DNA of 64,000 bases. Source: Naasia sp. SYSU D00057. Its GTDB lineage: Bacteria > Actinomycetota > Actinomycetes > Actinomycetales > Microbacteriaceae. Below are positions 9,452 to 17,780 of the stretch, one piece after another. Location of the stretch: contig NZ_JAFMSZ010000001.1 in assembly GCF_017916505.1 (NCBI RefSeq), forward strand, positions 434,001 to 498,000, read 5' to 3'. Each line of letters starts with the position of its first letter. Within the stretch, counting starts at the first letter, position 1. A program made the translations under genes and the position numbers. Under the pieces are notes generated by a model. The model did not search any database. It was not told where the DNA came from and saw nothing but the letters and a program-made list of their open reading frames with translations.

Positions 9452-10267
9452 TCAGCGCTCCCGATCCGGACGCAGGGCCCAGAGGGCGACCGCGCTGGCC
9501 GCCGCCACGTTGAGGGAGTCGACGCCGTGGTGCATCGGGATCGTGACGACCGTGTCCGCGGCGCGGAGCGCGGCGCGGCTGAGGCCGTCGCCCTCAGAAC
9601 CGAGAACGAGCGCGACGCGCTGCGGCGCCTCCGCCGCGTAGCGGTCGAGCGTCACGGCGTCGTCGGCGAGCGCCAGAGCGGCGATGTCGAATCCGTGCTC
9701 GTGCAGCAGCGGCGCCGCTTCGCGCCACTCGGGCAGCCGCGTCCACGGCACCTGCAGCACGGTCCCCATGCTGACGCGCACGCTGCGCCGGTAGAGCGGG
9801 TCGGCGCAGCGGGGGGTGACGAGCACGGCGTCCGCACCGATTCCGGCGGCGGCGCGGAAGATGGCGCCGACGTTGGTGTGGTCGACGACGTCCTCGAGCA
9901 CGACAACGAGGCGGGCGTCCCGCAGCACATCGCCGGGCGGCGGCAGCTCGGGGCGGTGCATCGACGCGATCGCTCCGCGGTGCAGGTGGAAGCCGGTGAG
10001 ACCCTCCAGCACCGGGTCCTCCCCCACGAAGACGGGGACGTCGGGGAACGGCTCGAGGATGCGCTCGAGGTCCGGCAGCCACGACTCCTTCGACAGGGCT
10101 GCGCGGGGGCGGTGACCGGCGGCGACGGCCCGCTCGATGACCTTCGTCGACTCGGCGAGGTAGAGCCCGCCCGCCGGCTCCTGCAGGCGGCGCAGGTTCA
10201 CGTCGGTCAGCCGGGTGAAGTCCTGGAGCTCGGGACGGTCGAGCCCCTCGATGGGCACCACCCGCAT
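9452..10267 (-). CDS. TrmH-family (SpoU) RNA 2'-O-methyltransferase
   Basis: A 271-residue SPOUT-fold methyltransferase that would use SAM to methylate a ribose 2'-OH in tRNA or rRNA. An N-terminal substrate-binding domain (about 1-100, LRRLQEPAGGLYLAESTKVIERA) precedes the SpoU domain. The three family motifs are present: motif 1 NVGAIFRAAAGIGADAVLV, motif 2 LVLGSEGDGL and motif 3 IPMHHGVDSLNVAAA, which form the trefoil-knot SAM site. Which RNA and position it modifies cannot be told. The ATG at 10267 leads directly into the conserved N-terminus. Confidence 0.9.
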   Translation of the reverse strand: MRVVPIEGLDRPELQDFTRLTDVNLRRLQEPAGGLYLAESTKVIERAVAAGHRPRAALSKESWLPDLERILEPFPDVPVFVGEDPVLEGLTGFHLHRGAIASMHRPELPPPGDVLRDARLVVVLEDVVDHTNVGAIFRAAAGIGADAVLVTPRCADPLYRRSVRVSMGTVLQVPWTRLPEWREAAPLLHEHGFDIAALALADDAVTLDRYAAEAPQRVALVLGSEGDGLSRAALRAADTVVTIPMHHGVDSLNVAAASAVALWALRPDRER

Positions 10268-10317
10268 GACGCACGCCTTCCCGGACCCCTGCGTAGGCTG
10301 GAGCGCAGGGAGAATCC

Positions 10318-11163
10318 ATGTCCACGCTAGTGCCCCGTCCGACGGCCACCGCCGAGCAGCTCGACGCCGCCGCCGAGCTGCTCTCCGGTCGCAGCATCGC
10401 CGTGCTCACCGGAGCGGGCATGAGCACCGACTCCGGGATCCCCGACTACCGTGGCGAGGGCGCGCCGAAGCGCAGCCCGATGACCTATCAGCAGTTCCTC
10501 TCCGGGCCCGAGTTCCGCCAGCGGTACTGGGCGGGGAGCCACCTCGGCTGGCGCGCCTTCGACGCCGCCCGGCCCAACCGGGGGCACTACGTGCTCGCCG
10601 AGCTCGAGGCGGCGGGCATCGTCAACGGCGTCATCACCCAGAACGTGGACGGGCTGCACCTCAAGGCGGGGTCGCGCCACGTCGTCGACCTGCACGGCAC
10701 CGTCGACCTCGTCCGCTGCCTCGTCTGCGGCCAGACGTATGCGCGCGAGAGCATCGCCGATCGCATCGAGGCCGCGAACCCCTGGCTGGAGCGGCCCGAG
10801 TCGGTCGTCATCAACCCGGACGGCGACGCCGAGGTGGTCGGTGTCGAGGACTTCACCGTCCCCGAGTGCACCGTCTGCGGCGGCATGCTGAAGCCGGAGG
10901 TCGTCTTCTTCGGCGAGTTCGTGCCCGTCGAGAAGTTCGCCGAGGCGAGCGCCCTCGTCCAGCGCGCCGACGCGCTGCTCATCGCCGGCTCGTCGCTCGC
11001 CGTCAACTCCGGGGTGCGCCTGCTCGACCTCGCTCGCCGGCGGAAGCTGCCGGTCGTCCTCGTCAACCGCGGCCCGACGAAGGGCGACGCGAAGGCTGAC
11101 CTCAAGCTCGACGCCGGCACCTCGGAGACGCTGGAGGCCCTCGCCTCCCGGCTCGCCGGCTGA
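10318..11163 (+). CDS. NAD-dependent protein deacetylase of the Sir2 family
   Basis: A 281-residue sirtuin that removes acyl groups from lysines using NAD. The NAD-binding GAGMSTDSGIPDYR motif is at residues 32-45, TQNVDGLH at about 106-113, and the catalytic His is His126. Zinc is held by Cys134/Cys137 and Cys184/Cys187. It lacks the Ala-x-x-Tyr-x-x-Arg pocket typical of CobB-type desuccinylases as far as I can see, so it is closer to the larger class II-like bacterial sirtuins. ATG follows a GGGAG ribosome-binding sequence. It is divergent from the methyltransferase and just upstream of a histidine phosphatase. Confidence 0.92.
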   Translation: MSTLVPRPTATAEQLDAAAELLSGRSIAVLTGAGMSTDSGIPDYRGEGAPKRSPMTYQQFLSGPEFRQRYWAGSHLGWRAFDAARPNRGHYVLAELEAAGIVNGVITQNVDGLHLKAGSRHVVDLHGTVDLVRCLVCGQTYARESIADRIEAANPWLERPESVVINPDGDAEVVGVEDFTVPECTVCGGMLKPEVVFFGEFVPVEKFAEASALVQRADALLIAGSSLAVNSGVRLLDLARRRKLPVVLVNRGPTKGDAKADLKLDAGTSETLEALASRLAG

Positions 11164-11201
11164 ACCGTCCCCCTCCCCAACTCGTCCCGTCCGGAGTGCT
11201 C

Positions 11202-11807
11202 GTGACCCACCTCGTCCTCGTCCGCCATGGCCAGACCGACTGGAACGTGGAGCGCCGCATCCAGGGGACGAGCGACATCCCGCTCAACGACACGGGACGG
11301 CGGCAGGCGCGCGAGGCCGCGAAGCTGCTCGCGCGCGAGCACTGGGACGTGATCGTCAGCAGCCCACTGTCCCGGGCGCGGGAGACGGCGGAGATCCTCT
11401 CGGCGGAGCTCGGCCTCGGCGAGGTCGAGCTGGTCGACGCCCTCCAGGAGCGCAACTACGGCGCCGCCGAGGGCCTCACCGGCGCCGAGGCGGAGGAGCG
11501 CTACCAGGGCCGGGTGCCGGGGCGCGAGAGCCCACAGGAGGTCCTCGACCGCGTGCACCCCGCGCTCGTGGCACTCGCCGAGGAGCACCCGGGCAAGGCG
11601 GTGCTGGTGGTGAGCCACGGCGGGGTGATCGGCACCCTCGTCCGGGACGCCACCGACCACTCCTGGCCCGAGCCGGGCCAGCTCATCCCGAACGGGTCGC
11701 ACCACCGCTTCGCCTACCGGGACGGCGGGATCGGACTCGTCGAGTTCAACGGTCGCCCCTGGGCGGAGCCGGCGATGGAGGTGGCGGGCGATGCAGCCGC
11801 AGGCTGA
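11202..11807 (+). CDS. Histidine phosphatase family protein
   Basis: A 201-residue cofactor-independent phosphoglycerate-mutase-like phosphatase. The signature LVRHGQTDWN begins at residue 6 with nucleophile His9; the SSPLSRARETAEIL helix, the acid-base ERNYGAAEG motif and the late SHGG histidine complete the active site. The order resembles GpmB/CobC-like enzymes, but the true substrate is unknown. The GTG at 11202 has a GGAG site at 11193-11196, making it a better start than the GTG at 11196. The last 17 nt overlap the next gene. Confidence 0.88.
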   Translation: MTHLVLVRHGQTDWNVERRIQGTSDIPLNDTGRRQAREAAKLLAREHWDVIVSSPLSRARETAEILSAELGLGEVELVDALQERNYGAAEGLTGAEAEERYQGRVPGRESPQEVLDRVHPALVALAEEHPGKAVLVVSHGGVIGTLVRDATDHSWPEPGQLIPNGSHHRFAYRDGGIGLVEFNGRPWAEPAMEVAGDAAAG

Positions 11808-12267
11808 GGCGTTCCGCGCGAAGTTGCGCGAGCTCGGCGAGGACGGGAACGTCCGCGAGACCGCGACGAGCGCGCACACGGCGGCGGAGGCGGCCGCCGC
11901 GCTCGGCGTCGAGGTCGCCGCCATCGTCAAGAGCCTCGTGTTCACCGTGACGGCGGACGGCGGCCGGGCCGAGCCGCTCCTCGTCCTCGCCTCCGGGCCC
12001 AATCGGGTCGACCTCGACCGGGTCGGCGCCCACCTCGGCGGCACCGTGGGCAAGGCGGACGCCGCCACGGTGAAGTCCGCGACCGGGTACAGCATCGGCG
12101 GCGTCCCACCGCTCGGCCACCCCGCGCCGCTGCGCACCCTCGTCGACGCCGCGCTCCTCGATCAGGAGCTGCTCTGGGCCGCCGCGGGCACCGCGACGGC
12201 GGTGTTCCCGATCACGCCGGCACGGCTCGTCGAGCTCAGCGGCGGCGAGGTGCTCCGGATCTCCTGA
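11791..12267 (+). CDS. YbaK/EbsC family aminoacyl-tRNA deacylase-like protein
   Basis: A 158-residue free-standing editing domain of the YbaK/ProX superfamily, members of which clear mischarged aminoacyl-tRNAs (for example Cys-tRNAPro). The core lysine region AAIVKSLVF (about residues 45-53), the central LVLASGPNRVDL segment and the GYSIGGVPPLGHP loop are diagnostic. No synthetase domain is attached. It overlaps the phosphatase gene upstream by 17 nt and its 3' end overlaps the convergent fused gene by 32 bp. The amino acid specificity is not predictable. Confidence 0.88.
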   Translation: MQPQAEAFRAKLRELGEDGNVRETATSAHTAAEAAAALGVEVAAIVKSLVFTVTADGGRAEPLLVLASGPNRVDLDRVGAHLGGTVGKADAATVKSATGYSIGGVPPLGHPAPLRTLVDAALLDQELLWAAAGTATAVFPITPARLVELSGGEVLRIS

Positions 12268-14296
12268 TGCGGGCCAGCTCGAGCAGGAGGTCGCCGAGGA
12301 TCTCGGCCGACGCATCCCAGCTGTAGGTCCTTCCCCGCTCGAGGGCGGCGGCGGACCGCCGGGCCCACTCCCCCGGCACCTCGAGCGCCCGCACCGCCGC
12401 GGCGAACGCGGCGGGGTCGTCCGGGTCCGCGTAGAGAGCGGCCTCACCGCCGACCTCGCGGAAGATGCCGATGTCGCTCAGCACCGTCGGCGTGCCGACG
12501 CTCATCGCCTCGACCACCGGGATGCCGAACCCCTCGTCGCGGGATGCGGAGACGAGCGCGGTCGCCTCGAGCAGCGCCTCCCGGTACTCCTCGTCACTGG
12601 CCCCGTCGTGGAAGACGAGCCGGGCCTCGGGGGCGAGGGCGGTGAGCCGCTCGCGCTCCCCCTCCGGCAGGCGGCTCATGAGGTGCAGCTCGTACCCCGG
12701 GAGCAGGGCGGCGGCGCGGACGAGGGTGTTGACGTTCTTGTAGCCGATGAAGGCGCCCATGTAGACGAGGCTGCGCCGGGCGGGCTCCGTGCGCGCCGGA
12801 AGCGGCTCCCGCGCCGTATCGGCCGCGTTCGGGACCACGGTGATCGGCCGGCGGGTGAGCCGGTGCTGCCGCATCAGCTGCTTGGTGGTCTCCGAGACCG
12901 TGACGACGGCATCCGCGCGGTTGAGGAGCAGCCGCTGGGGCCACCAGGCGAGGTGGTAGACGCGCCACAGCAGGCGCAGCCACCACGCGAACTGAGCGGG
13001 CGGCGTCCGGTGCCGGTAGTAGATGAGGTCGTGCAGCGTGAGGACGACCGGATAGCGGCGCCCGAAGGTGCCCATCGTCTGCATGGGGCTGAACACCACG
13101 TCGGGCTCGGTGCGGTTCACCCGCAGCGCCACGAGAGGCTCGAGCGGACTGGTCGGCGACGGGATGCGGTGCCACGGCACGTCCGGCAGCAGGCGCAGCT
13201 GCCGTGGGTCGCTGACGAGAACCGTGAGAGGCATCCGGCGGGCGAGCGCGGCGGTGACGCCCGCGGTGTACCGGCTGATGCCGTCGTGGCGCCCGTCGGC
13301 GCGCAGGTACCGGCAGTCGACCACGACCCGCGGGACGCGCTCGTCGTCCGCGGCTCCGGATCCGCCCGGCGCGTCCGAAGTTCCGTCGGACTGCTCCTCG
13401 CCGAAGAGGAAGCCCTCCACCTCGCGGGCCGCGGCATCCGGCACCTCGTAGTGGATGAGGTGCCCGACGTCCGGCAGCACGGTGAGCGTGGCCTGCGGGA
13501 ACAGGTCCGCGAGCACGTGCTGGTCGGCGACCGGCGTGATGTCGTCCTTCGCGGCCGCGATGAGGTGCACCGGCACCGGGATCCGCGAGGCGTAGACCGA
13601 GACGTCCGAGCCGACGGAGGCGCGGAACGCCTCGAGCACGACGTCGCGGCTGGCGAAGGCGCCGAAGAAGAGGTCGTGCTGGTTGTGGATCCAGCGGCGC
13701 AGAGCGCGGTCGCGGGTCTTCGCCATCGTGACGCTCATCCCGCGGGTGACCACGCGCCAGCGGAGCAGCGCGAAGCCGGGCGTCTCCGGCAGCCGGGCGC
13801 CGAGCCAGTAGTAGAAGACGGCGAGGCGGGTGCCGACGGCGTTGGGGCCGGAGAGGGCGGGCGAGGCGATCGGGTTGATGAGGACCGCCTGCGGCGTCGG
13901 CAGGCCGGCAGCGAGGGCGGCGGAGACGACGATCGTGCCGAACGAGTGGCCGAGGAGCACGGCCGTGCCGCGCAGGCCGAGCTCGTCGAGGAACGCCGAC
14001 AGCCAGGCGCCGTAGCCCTCGATGTCGTGGCGGTGACCCGTCAGCGGATCGGACTCGCCGAAGCCGGGCAGGTCGGGCGCGATCACCCGCAGGCCGGGCC
14101 GGCGGGCGCACAGGGAGGCGACGATCGCCTCGAGGCCGTGGTGGTCGCCGCGGAAGCCGTGCACCGCGACGACGGTGACCTCCGCGCTCGCGGCGGACGC
14201 CCCGTACTCCCAGTAGCGGGTGCGGGATCCGAGCACGGAGGCTTCGGCGGGCCGACCCTCCGCGCTCACCGGGTGAGGGGACGGGACGACCTTCAT
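12236..14296 (-). CDS. Fused alpha/beta-hydrolase and family-4 glycosyltransferase
   Basis: One uninterrupted frame of 686 codons holds two enzyme domains. Residues ~20-297 are an alpha/beta hydrolase with nucleophile elbow GHSFG (Ser118), a candidate acid in DDITP (about 251) and DVGH (His279). A low-complexity linker (about 300-320, Ser/Gly/Asp/Glu-rich) leads to residues 321-686, a GT4-type glycosyltransferase with the D-G-x-S/G-R-Y entry motif and the E-x7-E pair Glu588/Glu596. No signal peptide or membrane helix is obvious. The ATG at 14296 is preferred over an upstream in-frame start. It is divergent from treS, 103 bp away. Substrates of either half are unknown. Confidence 0.85.
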   Translation of the reverse strand: MKVVPSPHPVSAEGRPAEASVLGSRTRYWEYGASAASAEVTVVAVHGFRGDHHGLEAIVASLCARRPGLRVIAPDLPGFGESDPLTGHRHDIEGYGAWLSAFLDELGLRGTAVLLGHSFGTIVVSAALAAGLPTPQAVLINPIASPALSGPNAVGTRLAVFYYWLGARLPETPGFALLRWRVVTRGMSVTMAKTRDRALRRWIHNQHDLFFGAFASRDVVLEAFRASVGSDVSVYASRIPVPVHLIAAAKDDITPVADQHVLADLFPQATLTVLPDVGHLIHYEVPDAAAREVEGFLFGEEQSDGTSDAPGGSGAADDERVPRVVVDCRYLRADGRHDGISRYTAGVTAALARRMPLTVLVSDPRQLRLLPDVPWHRIPSPTSPLEPLVALRVNRTEPDVVFSPMQTMGTFGRRYPVVLTLHDLIYYRHRTPPAQFAWWLRLLWRVYHLAWWPQRLLLNRADAVVTVSETTKQLMRQHRLTRRPITVVPNAADTAREPLPARTEPARRSLVYMGAFIGYKNVNTLVRAAALLPGYELHLMSRLPEGERERLTALAPEARLVFHDGASDEEYREALLEATALVSASRDEGFGIPVVEAMSVGTPTVLSDIGIFREVGGEAALYADPDDPAAFAAAVRALEVPGEWARRSAAALERGRTYSWDASAEILGDLLLELARIRRSGAPRRR

Positions 14297-14399
14297 CGCG
14301 CACAGTCTACGGGCGTCGCACGCGGGCCCCCGCCCCGGCGGAGCGCTTCTCGGGCCGACCGTAGGATGAGGGAATTCGCCCACGTGGAGGGGATTGCCA

Positions 14400-16109
14400 G
14401 TGAGCTTCACCGCACCGATCACGCTGCCCGGCTTGACTCTGGACCCGCAGTGGTACCGCCGAGCGGTCTTCTACGAAGTGATGGTGCGCTGCTTCGCCGA
14501 CAGCAACGGTGACGGCACGGGAGACCTCGGCGGGCTCATCTCGAAGCTCGACTACCTGCAGTGGCTCGGCGTCGACGCGCTCTGGCTGCCGCCGTTCTAC
14601 CAGTCGCCTCTCCGCGACGGCGGCTACGACGTCTCCGACTTCCAGGCGGTGCTGCCCGAGTTCGGCACCCTCGACGAGTTCCGGGAGCTCGTGACGAAGG
14701 CGCACGAGCGCAACATGCGCATCATCATGGACTTCCCGCTCAACCACACCTCCGACCAGCACGCCTGGTTCCAGGCGTCGCGCGAGGACCCCGAGGGGCC
14801 CTACGGCGACTACTACGTGTGGAGCGACACGGACGAGAAGTACGAGAACATCCGCATCATCTTCGTCGACACCGAGGAGTCGAACTGGACGTTCGACCCC
14901 GTCCGGCGGCAGTTCTTCTTCCACCGCTTCTTCTCGCACCAGCCCGACCTCAACTTCGAGAACCCGGCCGTGCAGGAGGAGATCTTCAACATCGTCCGGT
15001 TCTGGTTCGACATGGGCGTCGACGGCATCCGGCTGGACGCGATCCCGTACCTCTTCGAGTCCGAGGAGGGCAACGGCGAGGGCGAGCCGCCGACGCACGA
15101 GTTCATCAAGCGCCTGCGGCGGATGGTCGACGTGGACTATCCCGGCCGCATGCTCGTCGCCGAGGCGAACCAGTGGCCGCGGGAGGTGGCCGCCTTCTTC
15201 GGCTCCGAGGAGGAGCCGGAGTGCCACATGGCCTTCGACTTCCCGGTGATGCCGCGCATCTTCTACTCCCTGCGGTCTCAGACGTCGGGCGAGCTCGTGA
15301 AGATCCTGTCGGAGACGACGGACGTGCCCGCCGGCGCCGCGTGGGGCGTGTTCCTCCGCAACCACGACGAGCTGACGCTCGAGATGGTGTCCGAGGAGTA
15401 CCGGCAGGCCATGTACGGCTGGTACGCCTACGACCCGCGCATGCGCTCGAACATCGGCATCCGCCGGCGCCTCGCTCCCCTGCTCGACAACTCGCGTGCC
15501 GAGCTGGAGCTCGCCCACGCCCTGCTGTTCTCGCTGCCCGGGAGCCCGTTCCTCTACTACGGCGACGAGATCGGGATGGGCGACAACATCTGGCTCGCCG
15601 ACCGTGACGCATCCCGCACGCCGATGCAGTGGACGCCGGACCGGAACGCCGGCTTCTCGGCCGCCGACCCCGGCAAGCTCTACCTGCCGGTCGTGCAGTC
15701 GCTCGTCTACCACTACTCGCTCATCAACGTGGAGGCGCAGCTCGCGCAGTCCCGGTCGCTGCTGCACTGGGTCCGCAACGTCATCCACGTGCGGAAGGCC
15801 CACCCGACCTTCGGGCTCGGCGGCCTGCACGTGCAGGAGACCGATCACGAGTCGGCGCTCGCGTTCGTCCGCTCGTACGCGGGCAGCGGCCACCACTTCG
15901 GCGACCAGCCGGAGGACGTCCTCTGCGTCTTCAGCTTCTCCCACAACCCGATCTCGGTCACCGTGTCGCTCCCCGAGTTCGCCGGCGCGCGCCTCACCGA
16001 CCTGTTCGGCGGTGGACGCTTCCCGGAGGTGGGCGAGGACGGCAAGGTCACCCTGACCCTCGGCACGCAGTCCTTCTACTGGCTGAAGATCACGCGCCCC
16101 GGCGCCTGA
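14400..16109 (+). CDS. treS: Maltose alpha-D-glucosyltransferase / trehalose synthase
   Basis: A GH13 isomerase of 569 residues that interconverts maltose and trehalose. The family regions are clear: WYRRAVFYEVMVRCF at the N-terminus, the FPLNHTSDQH region I, GIRLDAIP with nucleophile Asp213, LVAEANQWP with acid-base Glu255, and FLRNHDELTLEM with Asp323. The length fits single-domain TreS without a fused maltokinase, and no maltokinase (pep2) gene or glgE is in the window. The GTG at 14400 has a GGAGGGG site at 14386-14392; an in-frame TTG two codons earlier is less well placed. It may work with the glgA/glgC genes nearby in storage-glucan turnover. Confidence 0.95.
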   Translation: MSFTAPITLPGLTLDPQWYRRAVFYEVMVRCFADSNGDGTGDLGGLISKLDYLQWLGVDALWLPPFYQSPLRDGGYDVSDFQAVLPEFGTLDEFRELVTKAHERNMRIIMDFPLNHTSDQHAWFQASREDPEGPYGDYYVWSDTDEKYENIRIIFVDTEESNWTFDPVRRQFFFHRFFSHQPDLNFENPAVQEEIFNIVRFWFDMGVDGIRLDAIPYLFESEEGNGEGEPPTHEFIKRLRRMVDVDYPGRMLVAEANQWPREVAAFFGSEEEPECHMAFDFPVMPRIFYSLRSQTSGELVKILSETTDVPAGAAWGVFLRNHDELTLEMVSEEYRQAMYGWYAYDPRMRSNIGIRRRLAPLLDNSRAELELAHALLFSLPGSPFLYYGDEIGMGDNIWLADRDASRTPMQWTPDRNAGFSAADPGKLYLPVVQSLVYHYSLINVEAQLAQSRSLLHWVRNVIHVRKAHPTFGLGGLHVQETDHESALAFVRSYAGSGHHFGDQPEDVLCVFSFSHNPISVTVSLPEFAGARLTDLFGGGRFPEVGEDGKVTLTLGTQSFYWLKITRPGA

Positions 16110-16140
16110 CGGGTCCCGCGCGGCAACCGCTCGCCGCGGT

Positions 16141-16190
16141 GGAAACGTCCTCGCGGCACCCGTAGCAACACCCGCGGGGAGGACGTTTCC
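16141..16190. repeat. Intergenic palindrome after treS
   Basis: Perfect 12-bp arms GGAAACGTCCTC (16141-16152) and GAGGACGTTTCC (16179-16190) enclose 26 nt containing a further GCGG/CCGC stem. It lies 31 nt after treS and 100 nt before the exonuclease gene. It may act as the treS terminator; similar two-tier palindromes occur elsewhere in the window. Confidence 0.7.
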
Positions 16191-16290
16191 GGTGCCGCGA
16201 GCGGAGCCGCGGCGAAGGCGCGGGAAGCCGTTGCGGCGACGCGCGCCCGGCCTCCCGGACGGCGTCGGGGGCGCTTCGTAGGCTGACCGC

Positions 16291-17241
16291 GTGACGAGCC
16301 TCGACGCGCGCTACAAGGCGGCCCTCCCCGAGTTCCCTCTCTTCGAGCTGGACTTCGGGAACGACGAACCCGCGGCAGCGCCGGCGGCCGGCACCATCCC
16401 GACGGCGGAGCGCGCCGCCGAAGCGCCCGTCGCGCCGGCGCCCGTCGAGGAGGAGGTCGTGGGTCCCCCGGCCCTGATCTCGCTCGACGCCGTCGAGGTC
16501 GACGCCACTCCCGTGGTGGATGAGGCGGAGGCCGCCCTGCTCGATGCGGCGGGCCTTCCGGGCTGGGCGGATGCGGTCGGCGTCTTCGACCTGGAGACCA
16601 CCGGCATCGACACCGACACGGCGCGCATCGTCAGTGCCTCGGTCGCGGTCCTCGACGACTGCGGCGTCGTCGTCGAGCGGAAGGACTGGCTGCTCGACCC
16701 GGGCGTCGAGATCCCGGCCGGCGCGTCGGCGGTGCACGGCATCTCCACCGAGCGCGCCCGGCGCTACGGTCGTCCGGCCTCCGAGGTCGTGCCGGAGATC
16801 CTCGCGGCCATCCGCTCGGTCGAGCGGCGGGGCATCCCGCTCGTCGTCTACAACGCGCCGTACGACCTGACGCTGCTCGCCCGCGAGGCGGCCCGCCACG
16901 GCCACGAGCCTCTCGACGGCACCGGCCACGTCATCGACCCGCTCGTGCTCGACAAGGCGCTCGACCGGTACCGCAAGGGCAAGCGCACGCTCGAGGTCAC
17001 CGCGGCCATCTACGGGGTCGCGCTCACCGACGCCCACGACGCGGCGGCGGACGCCATCGCGGCCGGTCGGCTCGCGCAGGCCATGGCCTCCCGCTACTCC
17101 GCCCAGCTCGGCGTCGAGCCGGCCCGCCTGCACGCGATGCAGGCGGACTGGTGCCGCGAGCAGGCCGAGCGCTTCCAGGACTACATGCGCCGCACGAAGG
17201 ACCCCGAGTTCACGGCGGACCCCAGCTGGCCCTGCCGCTAG
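16291..17241 (+). CDS. DEDDh-family 3'-5' exonuclease (DnaQ/PolC epsilon-like)
   Basis: A 316-residue protein whose residues ~94-262 form a DEDDh exonuclease: Exo I FDLETTGI (Asp100, Glu102), Exo II YNAPYDLTLL (Asp192) and Exo III DAHDAAAD (His249, Asp254). All four metal ligands and the general-base His are intact. The first ~90 residues are an Ala/Pro/Glu-rich, apparently disordered extension. The GTG at 16291 has only a weak AGG upstream, so a shorter protein starting just before the nuclease domain is possible, but no well-placed start is obvious there. Its role could be proofreading, RNA turnover or repair. Confidence 0.85.
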   Translation: MTSLDARYKAALPEFPLFELDFGNDEPAAAPAAGTIPTAERAAEAPVAPAPVEEEVVGPPALISLDAVEVDATPVVDEAEAALLDAAGLPGWADAVGVFDLETTGIDTDTARIVSASVAVLDDCGVVVERKDWLLDPGVEIPAGASAVHGISTERARRYGRPASEVVPEILAAIRSVERRGIPLVVYNAPYDLTLLAREAARHGHEPLDGTGHVIDPLVLDKALDRYRKGKRTLEVTAAIYGVALTDAHDAAADAIAAGRLAQAMASRYSAQLGVEPARLHAMQADWCREQAERFQDYMRRTKDPEFTADPSWPCR

Positions 17242-17252
17242 GTCTCACGCAC

Positions 17253-17393
17253 CTCGGCGATTGAGGAGCGCCCCGCAGGGGCGCGTCTCGAAATCCCGCG
17301 ACGCGTCTCAGGACTCTGCCACAGCGGGAGCAGTCCCAGCGCACGTCGCGTGATTTCGAGACGGCCGCTGCGCGGCCTCCTCAATCACCGGAG
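17253..17393. repeat. Long palindromic intergenic repeat, copy A
   Basis: A 141-bp imperfect palindrome. Outer arms are CTC(C)GG(T/C)GATTGAGGAG-type (17253-17266 and 17377-17393); inside each arm is a GC mini-hairpin (GCGCCCC-gca-GGGGCGC on the left, GGCCGC-tgc-GCGGCC-like on the right); then come 19-bp arms at 17285-17303 and 17344-17362 that match at 18 of 19 positions and contain GTCTCGAAATC. Related copies lie at 43611-45023 (interrupted by an IS) and 51978-52113. Confidence 0.85.
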
Positions 17394-17407
17394 TGGCCGG
17401 TTAACGA

Positions 17408-17437
17408 CGAAGGGCGCCCCCGCAGGGGCGCCCTTCG
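17408..17437 (-). terminator. rpmE2 terminator hairpin
   Basis: Perfect 13-bp stem CGAAGGGCGCCCC / GGGGCGCCCTTCG with a CGCA tetraloop, 12 nt beyond the rpmE2 stop codon on the minus strand. A typical intrinsic terminator stem followed by a weakly T-rich sequence. Confidence 0.85.
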
Positions 17438-17449
17438 GATCGGCAGGTG

Positions 17450-17701
17450 TTACTTGCCGAAGTTCTTGTAGCGCGAGTTGAACTTCTCGACGCGGCCGGC
17501 CGAGTCCATGATGCGCTGCTTGCCCGTGTAGAACGGGTGCGAGGCGGAGGAGATCTCGACGTCGATCACCGGGTAGGTGTTGCCGTCCTCCCACTCGATC
17601 GTCTTCGAGCTCGAGACGGTGGAGCGCGTGAGGAAGCTCTCGCCCGAGGCGAGGTCGCGGAACACGACGGTGGCGTAGTCGGGGTGGATGCCGGACTTCA
17701 T
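17450..17701 (-). CDS. rpmE2: 50S ribosomal protein L31 type B
   Basis: An 83-residue ribosomal protein, identified by [23 protein letters not shown] and the [28 protein letters not shown] segment. It lacks the CxxC zinc-binding cysteines of the type A protein, so it is the zinc-independent paralogue (bL31B). Such paralogues are often Zur-repressed, but I see no Zur-like palindrome upstream. The ATG at 17701 has an AGAGGA ribosome-binding sequence. It ends in a strong hairpin and is otherwise monocistronic. Confidence 0.95.
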   Translation of the reverse strand: MKSGIHPDYATVVFRDLASGESFLTRSTVSSSKTIEWEDGNTYPVIDVEISSASHPFYTGKQRIMDSAGRVEKFNSRYKNFGK

Positions 17702-17780
17702 GGCGAACGATCCTCTGGTCTGGATGGAGGGGAAAGGGAAAAGTCTGTGGCCGAAGGGCCGACAGACAAGGATAGCAGGC

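Noticed and set aside
17402-17760. Zur box upstream of rpmE2.
   Set aside because: No TGA-AT rich palindrome of the Zur type was found in the leader; only a purine-rich ribosome-binding sequence.
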